DNA of 64,000 nt. Origin: Loripinus fragilis. Taxonomy: Eukaryota; Mollusca; Bivalvia; Lucinida; Lucinidae. The stretch is taken from NCBI GenBank assembly GCA_964019695.1, contig OZ026518.1:109824508-109888507 (forward strand), written 5' to 3'. The notes below the pieces were generated by a model. The model was not told the origin of the DNA and did not search any database. It worked only from the letters and a program-made list of their open reading frames with translations. Position numbers and translations under genes: made by a program. Each line of letters starts with the position of its first letter. Position 1 is the first letter of the stretch. Shown one piece after another: positions 45,977-57,624 of the stretch.

Positions 45977-47389
45977 CATAATGCTGTATTGAAATTTGAA
46001 TAATTAATGCTAATATTGTAAAATTTATATCAATTGATAGACAGAAGCTAGACCCTTCAAACGATGTTTTTAATGGTACCGTGTTTGTAGATTTGAACAG
46101 ATTTGTAGAGATAGATCTCAGTTCTACGTGCATGAAAGATGCTCCTCGTTCTGTAGATGACATCAAACGTACGTTTAAAGCTACAAAAATGATTAAAAAT
46201 GAAAGCTGCTACCCAACATCCCTAAAATGGGAATTAGACTGGTCCAATTGATAAGAGTAGGAAGTTGGAAATCCCATTTGGCATACATGTGTTAAGTAAA
46301 TAACGCATGCATATACATATATATGGTCCCCTTGTGCACTGTTCAAACGCCAACATGTTCATGAATATTCTGCGAACGTGTTATTTAGTCCAAGTTTATT
46401 ATTTTTATAAACGTGCTAATTAATAACTGAGCGTGATCACGATTTAAGTTCAAGTGTTATGGGTTGGACTTATGTTGCTATTGTATGATTATCAGACCCG
46501 TGCCCTGAGTTCATCTCCATTAACACGTTATTAGACCTTTTTCAGTTTCCGCTGAAACCTATGAGGGGCGATGTCAGCAGTAACTCAGAAACTTTTTACA
46601 ACTTCAGTAGGTGTAACTTGTGACTCGGTTAATTCCTTGCTTCCTAAATCATTTGAAGTGCTTTAATAAAGTTATCTTCAGCAAACTAATATTTTCTGTT
46701 AAAGTGTGATATAATGTAGTCCTGAAAATGTTGCGTGCTTTTTACGTCTGCTGATTGTATTAAAATATACTCTGGACTCCTTTAATGATGGAAGTAAACA
46801 GTATAAATCCAGATCACTGCAACCAATGCCACATACACAATTTTCTGTTCTGGGTAGCATATTATGTGATGAGGGGCATATTGTTGCTCTACAGCGCACA
46901 CTGTTTACTAGTAAGATAGAAAAAAAAAACAGTTAATGCGAGCCTTCCCAATGCCAAAATGACATTTTATTGAAACGGTTTGACTCTGTCAGAATGAAAG
47001 ATTTCAACCACCATTTCTCCACTAGAAACCGAAATTATATTCCATCTTATGAGTCTGACTGCAGATACAGGGGTTGCGAGCTCAATCCTGGCCTGGGTGG
47101 TCTCATACCTTTGTGGAGATTGATCATGAATAATTTTGCAATAACTAAGATTGCAGTATGTTTTACCTTTTTTGTGTATGCAGGCAGGTGCAATATATAT
47201 TGAAACATATCAGGCGGAATCTTAGTTTGTATGCCTGGGTCCGCCCCTTGGGTGGACTTAATGGTGGGACGAAGACCAAAATTCAACTCTTCAGAATATG
47301 GTTATGTTGCTTTTCAAATTAAAGCGAATGGCACATGCAGCAACATGGTAACAAATTGTTTGCCAGTAGACACAACCTCGACCCTTGCA
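45977..47389. other. No gene; weak long inverted pair
   Basis: gtaaacagt at 46796 and actgtttac at 46901 repeat the D arm words about 100 bp apart around unrelated DNA. Frames of 66-79 codons are unrecognised. Confidence 0.4.
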
Positions 47390-47545
47390 TTCAGATACAT
47401 CAAATGAGGCTTGGGAAGGACTGACATCTTGCCTCACGTTTGTGATGTCTACATGTAAAGTTGTTACTTTCCCATTGGTATCCTGGGTCTGGTGTGGTGC
47501 TTGATTGTATCGATTCCTTATCTTTGCCCTCTTTCTTACTTTGAG
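47390..47545 (+). mobile_element. Family B tail, 3' end
   Basis: Only the last 155 bp: ggaaggactgacatcttgcc to atcgattccttatctttgcc. Confidence 0.68.
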
Positions 47546-47612
47546 TTTATCGTTAAGGCTCTACTCCTTAGAATTTTCAATCGATCGAAACTGAATTCTG
47601 CTGATTCAAGAA

Positions 47613-47668
47613 GGGTTCAGATCAGCCTGGTATTCTGTTGGGCCTGAACTGGGTCCAAACTATTTGAA
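47613..47668 (-). repeat. Family D hairpin
   Basis: On the minus strand: caaatagtttggacccagtt then caggcccaacag, closing with ggctgatctgaaccc. The outer GCAAACAG arm has decayed. Confidence 0.6.
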
Positions 47669-48624
47669 ACGATCAGCAGAAGATGACTTTATTTTTCGCT
47701 GACAGGTAGCTACTAAACATGCCAAAATATTTGTTCTGAAAAAGATGTAAGCTTATTATATCTGCTGCATATACTCAATTGGACTTCAGTCTAGATCTTA
47801 TTGAAGCAAATGCTTTGAGCCATGACCAGACTGCTCCCAGGCAGCTGTCATAGACGACCTATATAGGTTACCTAAGTACAAACTTAGATGAAAGAACAGA
47901 CGACGTGATGGGTGGGAATGAGTTTTAAAAGATTTTTACATAATTATATCAATGGAAACATGTAGAACCTGGTGAGATAGACCTAGATGACAGCTCAAGA
48001 TGATGAGCCAATTCATATCCCAGGTCATGTCCTAGGCTTATTTGGACGCGCTTGAGCGTTTGTCCAGATTAACTTATATTTGTCTACAGTAGTGATGCAA
48101 AACCTTTGCTCCAATCTCGTCCCACTATATATGCTTGACACAAGCGGAAATAAAAAAAAAACGAAAAAAACAAACAAAAAAAAACACATGCATGCATTGC
48201 TATAAAGTAAAAAAAAAATCTATTAATTGTAAAATTGCTGTAAAATCGTTTGTTAAACAATATTATTGTTTACCTCAGTGTCATATTTCACATAAAAACC
48301 TTTTTTTAAACGACCTTCATTTCTCATTTATAGAATAGCTATGCACAGCCACATCGATTGGTAGACAGGAAAATGTGTTGCTCGTTGTTCACTGAGCTTG
48401 GATTGGCCATTTTGAATTCCAGTCGAAAAGGTATGTGCATATCATTCGCGTTTTAAATGCGAATTAGACTAGTAAAAATACGCAGTTGGGTGCATTTGTA
48501 GACCTATTAACCAATTCCTTCATGAATTGTCATGCTAGGCTCCAGTCACTATGTAAACTCTCATCACACAAATTACTTGTCACGTCACTTGTGTAGTTTC
48601 AGATATATCATATTTCCATAAGCA
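47669..48624. other. No recognised feature
   Basis: Includes an A-rich stretch (48150-48215) whose 67-codon Lys/Asn-rich frame is compositional. Confidence 0.45.
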
Positions 48625-48692
48625 AACAGAGTAGACCCTGATCAGGCAGCTCTTACAAGAGATGCCTGATCTGAGTCTGCTTTGTTTGCAAA
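48625..48692. repeat. Family D hairpin
   Basis: gcaaacagagtagaccctga with tgagtctgctttgtttgc as outer arms and tcaggca...tgcctga as inner stem. Confidence 0.82.
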
Positions 48693-49054
48693 AGCGTTGA
48701 AAGGCGTCGCTATGAGGTAAAGGGTTGAATATGTCATAAACAAGGGAGGCCATTCATGTTTAAAATTTCTATTCCTGCGCAAATGTGATTAGTGTACTGA
48801 CCCATATATGCTGCAAACCCCTTATGCGTTTCCACTGTCCATTTAATTAACCTGAGCTTGATGAAATGTTGACGCAAAAACCAAAAATTATAATGGACGC
48901 AGAAACATCGAATTTACCCACTCGCAAGTTACAGCCAGCGAGTGCATATTGAAAAAAGTAGATTCCAGTTACTGCTGACATCGCCCCTCTTAAATAAAGT
49001 CAGCCTAAGAAAAGTTTTCACGACCGACAAATCGTAGGTGTCAGCAGTAATTTA
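48693..49054. other. No recognised feature
   Basis: No repeat or frame of note. Confidence 0.4.
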
Positions 49055-49400
49055 GATTCTCAGACGAAGACTCAAGAACATTATATTCAGTGTCATGATT
49101 TTCGTGTTGGGTTATTTAGTGTATGAATTGTATGCTCGAGCTAGTGAGTACAAAGTGTATGCATCTGACTGTACGATACAGGAACGTTGGTCTACGCGAC
49201 GCAGTCGGTAGCGTCTCGGGTTAATGGACTGTAAAGGTCGATTCTCGTTAATTCGAAGTCTTCGGGGCTAGCGGTTTTTTACTACAAAGTATCAAATTTT
49301 GAGGACTACATTATTTTCTTTTCAATCTTTTTGAAAAAGAAAGCAATATGTCAGAATTTTCCTGTGTCCGAAGAAAGCGGCAATTCCATTGGAAATTGGA
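49055..49400 (+). repeat. Duplicated segment F, copy 1
   Basis: Matches 61166-61515 in the same orientation: tcagacgaagactcaagaac, actgtacgatacaggaacgt, gtcggtagcgtctcgggtta, attcgaagtcttcgggg and tcaatctttttgaaaaagaa. The middle (gacgcagtcggtagcgtctc) resembles a tRNA A box but no B box is clear. Confidence 0.8.
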
Positions 49401-49411
49401 TATAATTAAGT

Positions 49412-49605
49412 TAAGAAAGATGGCAGAGATCAGGAAACGATACAATCAAGTACCACACCTGACCAAGGATACCACATGGGAAAGTAACAAAAATACGATA
49501 AACATCACCAACAAGAGCCAAGAGGTCAGCCCTTTCCCTGCAGGTGACCACAAGGCAGTAATGAACAGACGCGAAAGCATGAGAAATACAAGACACAAAA
49601 ACAAA
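49412..49605 (-). mobile_element. Family B tail ending in a snapback
   Basis: The terminus is gatggcagagatcaggaaac on the plus strand and the copy continues through agccaagaggtcagccc to agacgcgaaagcatgag, where it turns into the hairpin at 49571. The rest of the tail is missing. Confidence 0.75.
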
Positions 49606-49640
49606 AATGTTTTTGTGTCTTGTATTTCTCATGCTTTCGC
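49571..49640. repeat. Perfect 33-bp hairpin
   Basis: gcgaaagcatgagaaataca and the 13 bases after it are repeated as an exact complement at 49608-49640, with a 4-base loop. It sits exactly at the truncation point of the B tail, with no mismatch in 33 pairs. Confidence 0.95.
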
Positions 49641-49764
49641 ATAAAAGAAGTAATGGAAGATGATGATTGTACAAGCAATCCTGAGGATTGGAATAATAAG
49701 AGCATTAAAGGAAAGTGCGGGGAGACGTTTTTGGGCTGCCACTCAGCACAGACAAAACAACTCT

Positions 49765-49800
49765 GATGATCAAAGTAAGAAAGATGGCAAAGATCAGATC
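49765..49800 (-). mobile_element. Family B tail, terminal scrap
   Basis: agtaagaaagatggcaaaga then tcag: only the last 30 bp of the tail. Confidence 0.45.
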
Positions 49801-50119
49801 CTTTTAATTCGGATGCGTTTATCCATGCTATAGACTTTCCAAAGTCTGTACATTTTTTCTTCTGTATTAAAGCCTTTTTTTAAATAAATTTCAGTTTACT
49901 TATATTCCCTTAAATACCATAATACAATGTTCAAATTCTGACTGAAAATATACATTTTGAAGTCTAGTATAAGGGGATTTTCATTTTATTAAACAATTAG
50001 CATCTCCAATTAATTCAGAAATGTAGGGACTATGCCAAGTCTATTCCATGCTGATCTATTGTCCAATAAGTATGGAATCGTAAAGGTTTCCCATAAAAAA
50101 TTATATAAACAGATGCATA

Positions 50120-51130
50120 TATGTCCTTGTAGATTGGTTTTTGCTTTAATTTCAAACAATGCAGTCTCTGATGAAATGTCTCTTTATGCGGCATTTTATC
50201 TGGGTCTTCACTGTTTGCTAAAGAATCCGTTATTTACCGGTATCTATGATCATAAAAGAGACAAACAAACAAACGTGGAAAATATACTTATTGTCCTGCT
50301 TGCCCTTCTGATAAAAAACAGCGAATTATTCATTAACAACAAAAAGGCTGTGTCCTCAAATTTGACAAGACTATTGAAGAGACTAGCAAAACAGCAGCAG
50401 ATCATTGACGGCTTACATAGAGAATACTAGGTGAGTGTCTTTTGATATCAAGTTTACCAGGCAAGGCTTTGAGAACGCTTGTTGACATCGCGAGGCTTGC
50501 CGAGCGATTCAACATGCGTTCTCAAAGCCGAGCCTGGTAAACTTGATATCAAAAGACGCGAACCTGGTATTCTATTTATCAGTTCACTCTTCAAAACAGC
50601 GATTATGACGTATTTTATGATTTTGTGTTGATTCAGCATCATTAGCGACGTCATTAAAAAAAGTGCAACGTCATCATGACCTGATAAAGGTAACATGCCG
50701 TGAGATAGGAAACGTTTATTAGATTATGTTGAAATAATTCAGTTAATATTAGGGGTGACTGATAAATTGCACTATTCGGCAAAGCACACGTTTACTGTGA
50801 ACTGACGCGCCCTGGCAACACCCAGCCAGCCATGGACACTAACAGAATCTGTGCATCTCGCAATTATAATACTGTGACTAAAATAAATGTATGATGCAAA
50901 TTTTGATCTGTAAGCAGCATACAGCAAACTGCACAAATATGCACAGGCTGATCTGCTTCTTAGCTATTTGAATAAGCTGTGCCCCCGGCCGGCGATAAAT
51001 CGGTGGATAGATTCAATCAATATTGTCGCAGTTCAAAAAACAACCGATCAACGTGTTGTGAAAACGGACTCATTGCATCAGAAAGCTGAGCATCCGCGTA
51101 TGGCTTACTAGGGACCAGCGTTTCAAGACA
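50120..51130 (+). repeat. Duplicated segment G, copy 1
   Basis: Collinear with 62485-63105: D-type hairpin first (50157-50221), then atatacttattgtcctgctt, actagcaaaacagcagcaga, aagcacacgtttactgtgaa, ataagctgtgcccc and aatattgtcgcagttcaaaa. A 132-codon frame (50032-50430) across the first part has no counterpart in the other copy, where stops interrupt it, so I do not call it a gene. About 350 bp (50415-50765), including a foldback element, is absent from copy 2. Confidence 0.8.
50418..50577. mobile_element. Foldback element, about 160 bp
   Basis: Arms of about 65 bp with few mismatches: tcttttgatatcaagtttac, caggcaaggctttgagaacg on the left and their complements on the right. It is inserted in segment G and missing from the paralogous site. 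Confidence 0.85.
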
Positions 51131-51473
51131 ATGTAGGCCTTCAACTTTAAGTAGGCATAATCTAGGCTATAGATCAGCTCAATGATTTGGACAGTTGTTT
51201 CGAGTTTATCTTTATTGAAAAAGGTTTACATTTGTCAAATAAATCAAAAACACATTCATGACTGCACTGAATTTTTAGTAGTCATCACACATTGAAAATA
51301 GGTCTTAAAGTGGGAAAGATTTTTGAAAAGCTTTGCCTTGTTTGTGTCCTCAAAAATGTTAATCTCGGATAGAATTTGCACGGCGATCTTACCTTTCAAT
51401 ACTTGCAGTAAATGAAGGCTTATGCGATACCCGTTAGCATTGGGAAAGTTCCCAAATGTTCAAGAACAGTCTT

Positions 51474-52307
51474 GGAGTGTGATGGTGGAATGGGACACAT
51501 TTGTTATTGTGTTTTTCAGTTCAAGTTTATTTTATAATGTGATATATGTAACTAAGGATGATGGGCGATAATGATTCATTTTCAAGATCATAAATGAATG
51601 TCACACGTTTGAAAACAACCACAAGTTCAAGAACAATCTGAGTGGTTCATAGAAGGGAAGGGCTTCCCATTGCATAAGCTCTCTAGGCTCGAGTTAGTCA
51701 GTACAAATTTAATGTATATGACTTACAACGTCCACCTGACGAAGTCGGTGAAGCGTCTATACAAGAGACAAGAACTTCAAGTCTGGTCAGCCAACATACT
51801 TTTGAAGGGATTGTTCTCTTATTACCTAAGACTTAATCATGGCAGCTTTTTTTGTTTCAACCATGACTTGAAATTTTCGAGATCAATATGGGAGTGTAAT
51901 GGTGGAATGGGATAAGTTTGTTATTGTGTTATTCGGTTCAAGTTTATTTCATAATGTGATATATGTAACTAAGGATGATGGGTGATAATGATTCATTTTC
52001 AAGATCATAAATGAATGCCACACGCTTGCAAACAACCACAAGTTCAAAAACAATTAGAAAGGTTCATGGAAAGGTTGGGCTTCTCATTGCATAAGCTGTC
52101 AAGGCTCGAGTTAGTCAGTACAAATTTAATGTATATGACTTATAACGTCCACCTGACGAAGTCGGTGAAGCGTCTATACAAGAGACAAGAACTTCAAGTC
52201 TGGTCAGCCAACATACTTTTGAAGGGATTGTTCTCTTATTACCTAAGACTTAATCAAGGCAGCCTTTTTTGTTTCAACCATGACTCGACAATTCTTATCT
52301 TTTGGGT
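51474..52307 (+). repeat. 417-bp tandem duplication (E)
   Basis: Two head-to-tail units, beginning at ggagtgtgatggtggaatgg (51474) and ggagtgtaatggtggaatgg (51891), are nearly identical; gtccacctgacgaagtcggt and caagtctggtcagccaacat occur in both at a spacing of exactly 417. Each contains an open frame ending in a shared peptide (HKLSRLELVSTNLMYMTYNV) of unknown nature. A third, diverged copy lies at 58085-58560. Confidence 0.95.
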
Positions 52308-54007
52308 TTCAGATTAATGAAGGCTCAAACCAGCCTGCACAGCTACAGATACTATTTAGAGTATGTAAAATTTGCGCTCAATCGCTTTGATTACTTTCAA
52401 TTGTATGTAATTGAAAAGCTGACCATAACAGGAGCAGAATTACTGTTTGGTGTCCTCTCAGAGTCAAACACAAGATGAGTCGACAAAAGCCTAGATCAGT
52501 ACCAGTTTACAGAAATCAGACTGACCAGGGATTAATTAAATCATTTATGGCTTCGAAATCATCTGACATTGTGTGTCAGTTCATATTGAGTACAGCTGAG
52601 GAAAGCTGGCATGCTTTGGAAACAGCTCCTGACTCTGGAGTTCAGCGGCGCAAGTTGTTCCCATAAAATTAATAAGTTCAAACTATAGCCTGCCTTGGCT
52701 ATCACAGGACGTCTACTCATGTTTAAGCCTGATCAACTTTATCAAAAGCAGAAATCAGGTTTGGGTCAGGATATGTAACACAGGATAGGTGTCACTTCAA
52801 ACGAGTTAAACATCTTATACAGCAAAGAATGAAAACATCCTATGAAAATTACTTGACAGACATACTTGGGGCGGAATCTAGTCACGGCAACACTGTGGTC
52901 ATACTACACCGAAAATTTAGGTATCGTCACTTATTCAGGCGTCAAGGTAACTTTCTTATCATGTTCAATCTCTTCATTTAATCACAGTTAAACGCAATGA
53001 AATGCTTAGATTTAAGTTTTCTTTTTTATCAAATTCACATTTTATCTTTTAGCTTTAAATTTATATAAACACTTTGACGTTTCATGTCTAGGCATGAAGT
53101 AACAAATTACGGTTTACCATCGTGAATAATTCATTTATGACAATATCATACAATAATGACTAAACCGTAATGTACTTGTTAAATATAACTGTAAAACATA
53201 TTTAAAATCTGATTTTATTTCAGATTTGGCAAAACAACTCAGATGTTGTTTACTGGAGGATTCAACCTCAAAGCAAATGTGTTCAAAAGTTCTCATTTGT
53301 GTCAGCCTTTATTTGAAGGTATTTTTACTATAACATCGGAGGAAGCAACGCAACGCAAATTGCCGTTTTTGGATCACAGACCTGTAAATATAAGGAGGGC
53401 GGTAATTGGGCGAAAATATTGGTGAAAGATCAGGTGTATATTTTAGAAGTAGAATGTCCACTGATTGCACAAGAATATCAGCATTGAACAATAATTGTTT
53501 ACACTTGAGGGAAGGACTACTGCTGCACATTTGCAAGCAATTTCGATTGATGTTTTATATTTGTTTTAAGGCAGGGGAACAGAAAATGAGACCCTGTGCA
53601 TCTATGATTTTTCTGGGGAACGGTGGTCGGCTTCTGAGGCTATCAAATAATAAAAATGTAGGTCACCAAGGTATATAGTTGCTTTTAGGTGATCAATCTA
53701 AGGCCAAGCTACGATTCTGTGGTAGCTATTTAGCTAATGAAGAGTTGTGAGAGTCACTTTCACCAAACTCTTATAATGGAAAAACAATAACAGGTCTGGA
53801 CCCTAAAGAGCTAGTGAAGTGGTTGCTATGGGGAATGCTTCAGTTGTTATGGTAGTTATTTGGTCTGAATTGTGTATATTTCTTACCATATTTAGCAGTG
53901 TCTATGTCAATAGTTCACAAAGATGTCTGACTGCTTTCCAGAAACCATACATTTGCATGGAAAACAGAAAAAGGGGTGGGAGTGGAGATCCATCCTGTTA
54001 GCTGCAC
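52308..54007. other. No recognised gene
   Basis: Frames of 60-90 codons, for example MSRQKPRSVPVYRNQTDQGL at 52475-52666 and overlapping ones at 53243-53678, are unrecognised and could be retroelement or host exon debris. No repeat copies seen. Confidence 0.4.
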
Positions 54008-54395
54008 TGTCTGGGCAACAGCAACAACAGCAGAATCTAGAGCGAAGATTTGGTACCAGTAAAATGCATTTAAGCCCCCCGGTGGCTTAGGCTGCTGTCC
54101 GTTCTAAGGTGGTGGTTCTGTTGTTGTTTACTTTTTGTTTATTGTTACTCCCATTGTAGGAGTCTGCAATTGTTCTATGTTTTGTTGTATGTTACTTTAT
54201 GTCAATTCTAGTATTGCAATCATCTTGATGGGGAAGAGAGAGAGCTGGTTGCTTTCCTTATTTTGTCTTCCTGGTGTCTCGTGATGGTTTAGTGGCTCTT
54301 CCTCGCGGTGCCAGGGGGTTGTCTGCAGTTTGTGATTGTGGTATTTCCTGATCATACTCACTTACTATTTTGGGGGGCTATAGCATCTTATGGCT
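54008..54395 (+). mobile_element. Retroelement 3' tail, family C
   Basis: Plus-strand copy: gcgaagatttggtaccagta, folded core 54075-54115 (gctgctgtccgttctaaggt), ttgttactcccattgtagga, aatcatcttgatggggaaga and the terminus tttcctgatcatactcactt. Confidence 0.82.
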
Positions 54396-54589
54396 ATGGG
54401 TAGAAGTAAATGCATTGGTCAGATGACTCTTAAACTGTTTCAAAAGTTTCAAGGCTGGATTTTATGGTCCACTACAAGATTCTAGATGTCCCACTGCAGA
54501 TTCCTCTAGGGAACAGCTGAATATTAGCAACCTGTGCAACATCAAGCCAGCATAAATCATCTACATTTAAGAATAGCAAGTAGGTATGG

Positions 54590-55085
54590 TTAGGAATTAC
54601 AACAATCACAAACCACAGATAAATCTACGGCACCGTAAGGAAAAGTTACACAACATTCACGACACACCAGGAAGACAAACTAAGCAACGTAACAAGCTCT
54701 CTTTTCCCCTTCAATATGATTACAACACGAGAATGAACATAAATAACATACAAAAAACTAAATAACAATTACAGAATCACACAAAGGGAGCAACAATCAA
54801 CAACGATTCAAAAATAGAACCACTGCCTTAGAACGGACAACAGCCTAAGCTACTTGGGGGCTTAAATTCGTTATACTGATACCAAATTTTGGCGGAAGAT
54901 TTTGTTGCTGTTGAAGAACAAAACTTTTAAGCTTGCATAGAAGCTTCCTACCTATTGCAGTGTACCATCATGGAGAAACAATTTAATCAAATTAACACAC
55001 CATGATGAAGCAAAAAAAGTCTCACGGCACGCAGTCAGAGCTAAAAACCTTAAGTTTAGCGATAGAAAAACACTCTGTAAATATG
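54590..55085 (-). mobile_element. Retroelement 3' tail, family C
   Basis: Minus-strand copy only 195 bp from the plus-strand one, more diverged. Core at 54825-54880 (ctgccttagaacggacaaca). Confidence 0.75.
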
Positions 55086-55834
55086 TCTAGGACCCAATGT
55101 CGAGAAGCTGGAGTAGACACAATTATGTATAAGCCAGCCAGTATATTCTGATGATGGAGAGCTCGCCTATACATACAAACAGAGAACGCATGCTCATAAG
55201 TTATGTGCCTTTTCACCTGTTCTCTTATTTGTCAAACTTTGCAGGTTTTTTTTTCTGTAGCAGTCCTTTCTAGTAGCTGACTTGCTCTTGATGTTTCTCA
55301 TATATTTGATACAATTTTAGTATTCTTTGCTTTCTGGCTTTCTTCTTTTTTTAGGCTTATCCCTTTCTTACTCTGTTTAAGATGCACATTATTCCTTGAG
55401 GAGGGCCGAGATTGATCAACCTGTCTCCTCATGCAGTCTGACTAGGTATTTGTCCGAACCATATTTATTAGGAATACTGCACTGTGGGCTCTGCTAGGAA
55501 ATCAGTGGGGAAAAGTCAGTCCCTTAGGTAAGGATCACCTTATTGTTTAACATATTCAGATTCAAGTTCAGTCTTGTTTTCGCAAGGATTTGTGGACCAA
55601 ATCTGTAGATGATACAGTGTCCAATGGTTTGTTCAAGTATCTGTTTTAAATAAAAATGGTAGAAATATGCGTTTTACTATCCAGTCGTTGTCTCAGACTC
55701 AATTACATACACTTGAATGGTCAACACAGAGGCTATGTTTTCAAGAGTAGTATTTAGCTATGGCTGTGTTGGCTGTGGAAATCCGCAATTTGAGTTGATG
55801 AAACTCCCCCTTTACTTGTTGATGAATATTATCA
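55086..55834. other. No recognised feature
   Basis: AT-rich DNA without repeats or frames of note. Confidence 0.45.
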
Positions 55835-56125
55835 AAGTAAGATAGGTGGCAAAGATCAGAAATCGATTAATCAAGTACCACACATGACCCAGGATACCAC
55901 ATGGGAAAGTGATAAAAACATAATAATACATCACAAACGAGAGCCAAGAAGTTAGCCCGTTCCTAGCAGGTGACCACAAGGCACAAGAGCATGATAAACA
56001 CAAGACATAAATAACACAAATGATCCACAAAAGAAGCACCGCCTTGGAACATTCAGTAAAAATATTTTACTGCAGTGCTTAAACCAGATTAGTGGCGACA
56101 ACCTCACCCTTAGTTCAAATGTGGA
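55835..56125 (-). mobile_element. Retroelement 3' tail, family B
   Basis: From agtaagataggtggcaaaga (terminus) to the core at 56036-56080 (caccgccttggaacattcag) and ttagttcaaatgtgga. Confidence 0.8.
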
Positions 56126-56259
56126 TAAAAACAAACTCTGCTTTGCATCGAATACCTATATCTGTTGAAAACGTATTTGGATAGTTTCTGGTACTTATCG
56201 GTCAGCCTTGGCGTCATTTTAAAAACTACAGCCTTTCTTTTTATACATCTTCTTTGATT

Positions 56260-56800
56260 TACACGCTGGTGGGTCGGACTTCTGACTCTATGACCCACCG
56301 TCGCTCAACTTGAGGGTTTCTTTAGCTCTGACTGTCTGTGAGTCATGAGCCCTTTTCTTTGCTTCATCATGGTGTGTTAATTTGATTAGAGTGTTTCTCC
56401 ATGATGATACATTGCATTATATGATGGCCTCCATGCGAGCTGAACATTTCTTGTACTTCAACAACAGCAGAATCTAGGGCGAAGATTTGGTACCAGTTAA
56501 ATGCATTTAAGCCCCCCGGTGGCTTAGGCTGCTGTCCGTTCTAAGGCGGTGGTTCTGTTGTTGTTGACTTTTTGTTTATTGTTACTCCCATTGTGGGAGT
56601 CTGTAATTGTTCTATGTTTTGTTGTGCGTTACTTTATGTCCATTCTAGCATTGCAATCATCTTGATGGGGAAGAGAGAGCTGATTGCTTTGCTTAATTTG
56701 TCTTCCTGGTGACTCATGATGGTTGAGCGGCTCTTCCTCGCGGTGCCCCGGGGTTGTCTGCAGTTTGTGGTTGTGGTATTTCCTGATCATACTCACTTAC
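56260..56800 (+). mobile_element. Retroelement 3' tail, family C, longest copy
   Basis: Starts gggtcggacttctgactcta, the same words that begin the tail after the RT C-terminus, and runs through ttcttgtacttcaacaacag, core 56505-56555, to ttcctgatcatactcactta. It links C tails to the same kind of retroelement as B tails. Confidence 0.83.
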
Positions 56801-56814
56801 TTTTTTTCTATGAC

Positions 56815-57345
56815 TTTCCGACTTCAAGACTTGTCTATTGATGAAATGGTAGGGGCCTGATGCTTTGGCTGTCTGTCAGGCCCACCAGGTATTACCTGTT
56901 GGATTTCTTTTGCTCCTGTATTCAGTTTTATTTACTGTTGAGTCGTTATCTTTGCTTTATCTCCTTTTAATACCTTGATTTATATGTTCTGGGAGATGAT
57001 GCATTGACAAGTTAGGGGTCTTTCATGCAAACCAATTATCTATGTGGCTTGATCCACATCTGAAATAAGGGTGAGGTTTAAGCCCTCCAGTAAAATATTT
57101 TAATGACCATTCCAAGGCAGTACTCCTTTTGTGTATCCTTTATATTTTTTCTGTCTTGTGTTTGTTATGCCTTTGTGCGCGTTTGTTCATTTGTGCCTTG
57201 TGGTCACCTGCTGGGAAAGTACTGACCTCTTGGCTCTGGTTTGTGGTCTATAACTGTGAGTTTGTCACTTTCCCATTTGTATTCTGGGTCAGGTTTGGTA
57301 CTTGATTGTATCGATTCGGGATCTTTGCCCCCTTACTTACTTTCG
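56815..57345 (+). mobile_element. Retroelement 3' tail, family B
   Basis: Directly follows a C tail in the same orientation: ttccgacttcaagacttgtc, tgatgctttggctgtctgtc, ggagatgatgcattgacaag, core near 57075-57130 (cctccagtaaaatattttaa), terminus gattcgggatctttgccccc. This is the longest RT-less B copy here. Confidence 0.82.
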
Positions 57346-57624
57346 CCAAGATGTCTTGTGACAATCTGGTTTTGGGGAATGTTTTTTGTTACTTTGTTGC
57401 TATACAATTTGGTGGCTTCCCTGTACACACTACTGTCCGAATCTGTTGTAATATATTTTGGTTCTAGCTTTACATCCAAAACGCAGTTTTTGGTCCATTC
57501 GTTCTCTTTCCATAGTCTTCTCTATTGGACCTGTCAAAGTACAGCTACCAGACATAATATTGCACTGCCAGTTCTCATGTTTAGAACAAAGTTTGTTGAT
57601 ATTTTCAGGCAAATGGTGCGACAT

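Noticed and set aside
46795..46908. GTAAACAGT/ACTGTTTAC pair as a further D hairpin
   Set aside because: The arms are 9 bp, about 100 bp apart, with unrelated sequence between them and no inner stem.
50032..50430. 132-codon open frame as a gene
   Set aside because: It lies across segment G and a D hairpin; the paralogous segment at 62.5 kb has stops in the same region and there is no recognisable domain.
53243..53678. Overlapping 60- to 90-codon frames as host exons
   Set aside because: No recognisable domain, no convincing splice-site context and frames on both strands; left as unassigned.
57241..57624. First part of the 166-codon frame as an N-terminal extension of a protein
   Set aside because: It begins in a family B tail and unassigned DNA; only the last 35 codons match mariner.
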